A DNA stretch of 5,724 bases from Verrucomicrobiota bacterium (GTDB lineage Bacteria; Verrucomicrobiota; Verrucomicrobiia; Limisphaerales; AV2), in contig QHPA01000303.1 of the NCBI GenBank assembly GCA_003218935.1, positions 1 to 5,724 on the forward strand. Reading direction: 5' to 3'. The notes under the pieces are model-generated. The model had not been told where the DNA came from and did not search any database. It saw nothing but the letters and a program-made list of their open reading frames with translations. A program made the translations under genes and the position numbers. Shown piece after piece: positions 5,311 to 5,724 of the stretch (its first letter is position 1; each line of letters starts with the position of its first letter).

Positions 5311-5724
5311 TGCAGTCCGCCCAGACAGTTCCATTGGTCGCCATCGCGTGTGGTGGCACGGGCGGTCATCTGTTCCCTGGTCTCGCCGTCGCGGAAGTGC
5401 TCGCGCGCAGCGGCTGCGCCCTTTCGCTGATCATCTCGGCCAAGGACGTGGACCAACAGGCGGTCAAGTCGGCGGTCGGCATGGAAATTGTAACCCTGTC
5501 AGCCGTGGGACTGGTCAACGGACAAATCGGCGCGTTCGTGCGTGGCTTCTGGCAGTCGTATCTCGCGGCGAAGCAAATGTTCAAAGCGCGTCCCCCCCAG
5601 GCCGTGCTGGCCATGGGCGGTTTCACCAGCGCGCCGCCGATTCTCGCGGGACGCAAGGCCGACGCAGCGACGTTCCTGCACGAGTCGAATTCCATTCCCG
5701 GCCGGGCGAATCGCTGGCTCGCGC
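5310..5724 (+). CDS. murG: UDP-GlcNAc--lipid I GlcNAc transferase, N-terminal part (3' truncated by window)
   Basis: MurG is the GT-B glycosyltransferase on the inner face of the membrane that adds GlcNAc to lipid I, making lipid II. The ATG at 5310-5312 overlaps the ftsW stop as TGATG, so translation is very likely coupled; no ribosome site is visible. The window holds 138 codons and no stop, against about 360 residues for the family, so only the acceptor-side N-terminal domain is seen. Motifs are CGGTGGHLFPGLAVAE (14-29), the glycine-rich loop with conserved H20, AMGGFTSAPP (101-110), matching the usual MGGYxSGP loop, and HESNSIPGRANRW (124-136), matching HEQNxxPGxxNR. The stretch SAKDVDQQAVKS (43-54) replaces the family's usual GT...E pattern after the second strand. 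The C-terminal UDP-GlcNAc-binding domain lies outside the window. Confidence 0.96.
   Translation, partial: MQSAQTVPLVAIACGGTGGHLFPGLAVAEVLARSGCALSLIISAKDVDQQAVKSAVGMEIVTLSAVGLVNGQIGAFVRGFWQSYLAAKQMFKARPPQAVLAMGGFTSAPPILAGRKADAATFLHESNSIPGRANRWLA

Overview
The window is a stretch of a division and cell wall (dcw) gene cluster, with every supported gene on the + strand. The order is murF (3' end only), a candidate small ORF, mraY, murD, a LysM-domain gene, ftsW and murG (5' end only). Base composition is GC-rich and fairly even. I see no rRNA, tRNA, CRISPR array, insertion sequence, integrase or other mobile signature, so this is core chromosome. The organism is a didermal-type, peptidoglycan-making bacterium. 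A two-LysM membrane protein between murD and ftsW, together with the flavour of the MurG and MraY sequences, makes me favour Verrucomicrobiota (perhaps the Pedosphaera/Limisphaerales side). That placement is recall and inference, not a search result.

Layout: 1-456 is the C-terminal third of MurF. 457-635 is a 179-base gap with no recognisable family; it holds a basic 50-codon ORF (480-632) ending 3 bases before mraY, and a hairpin inside that ORF. 636-1784 is mraY. murD follows after 2 bases (1787-3241). 3242-3349 is a spacer with a strong 13-bp hairpin and no clear promoter. 3350-4084 encodes a proline-rich, single-pass or lipidated protein with two LysM domains. 4085-4176 is a spacer with a perfect 12-bp palindrome and a five-codon minicistron running into the ftsW start. 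ftsW is 4177-5310. murG overlaps its stop by one base (TGATG) and runs off the window.

The genes work as one pathway. MurF completes UDP-MurNAc-pentapeptide in the cytoplasm, after MurD has added D-Glu at an earlier step. MraY loads the pentapeptide onto undecaprenyl phosphate (lipid I), MurG adds GlcNAc (lipid II), and FtsW polymerises lipid II at the septum. The LysM protein probably binds the peptidoglycan product outside the inner membrane. The main points for a second look are the LysM gene inside an otherwise canonical enzyme order, the candidate microprotein between murF and mraY, the two structured spacers flanking the LysM gene, and a local codon-usage anomaly near the 3' end of murD. 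I do not see a wholly new system here.
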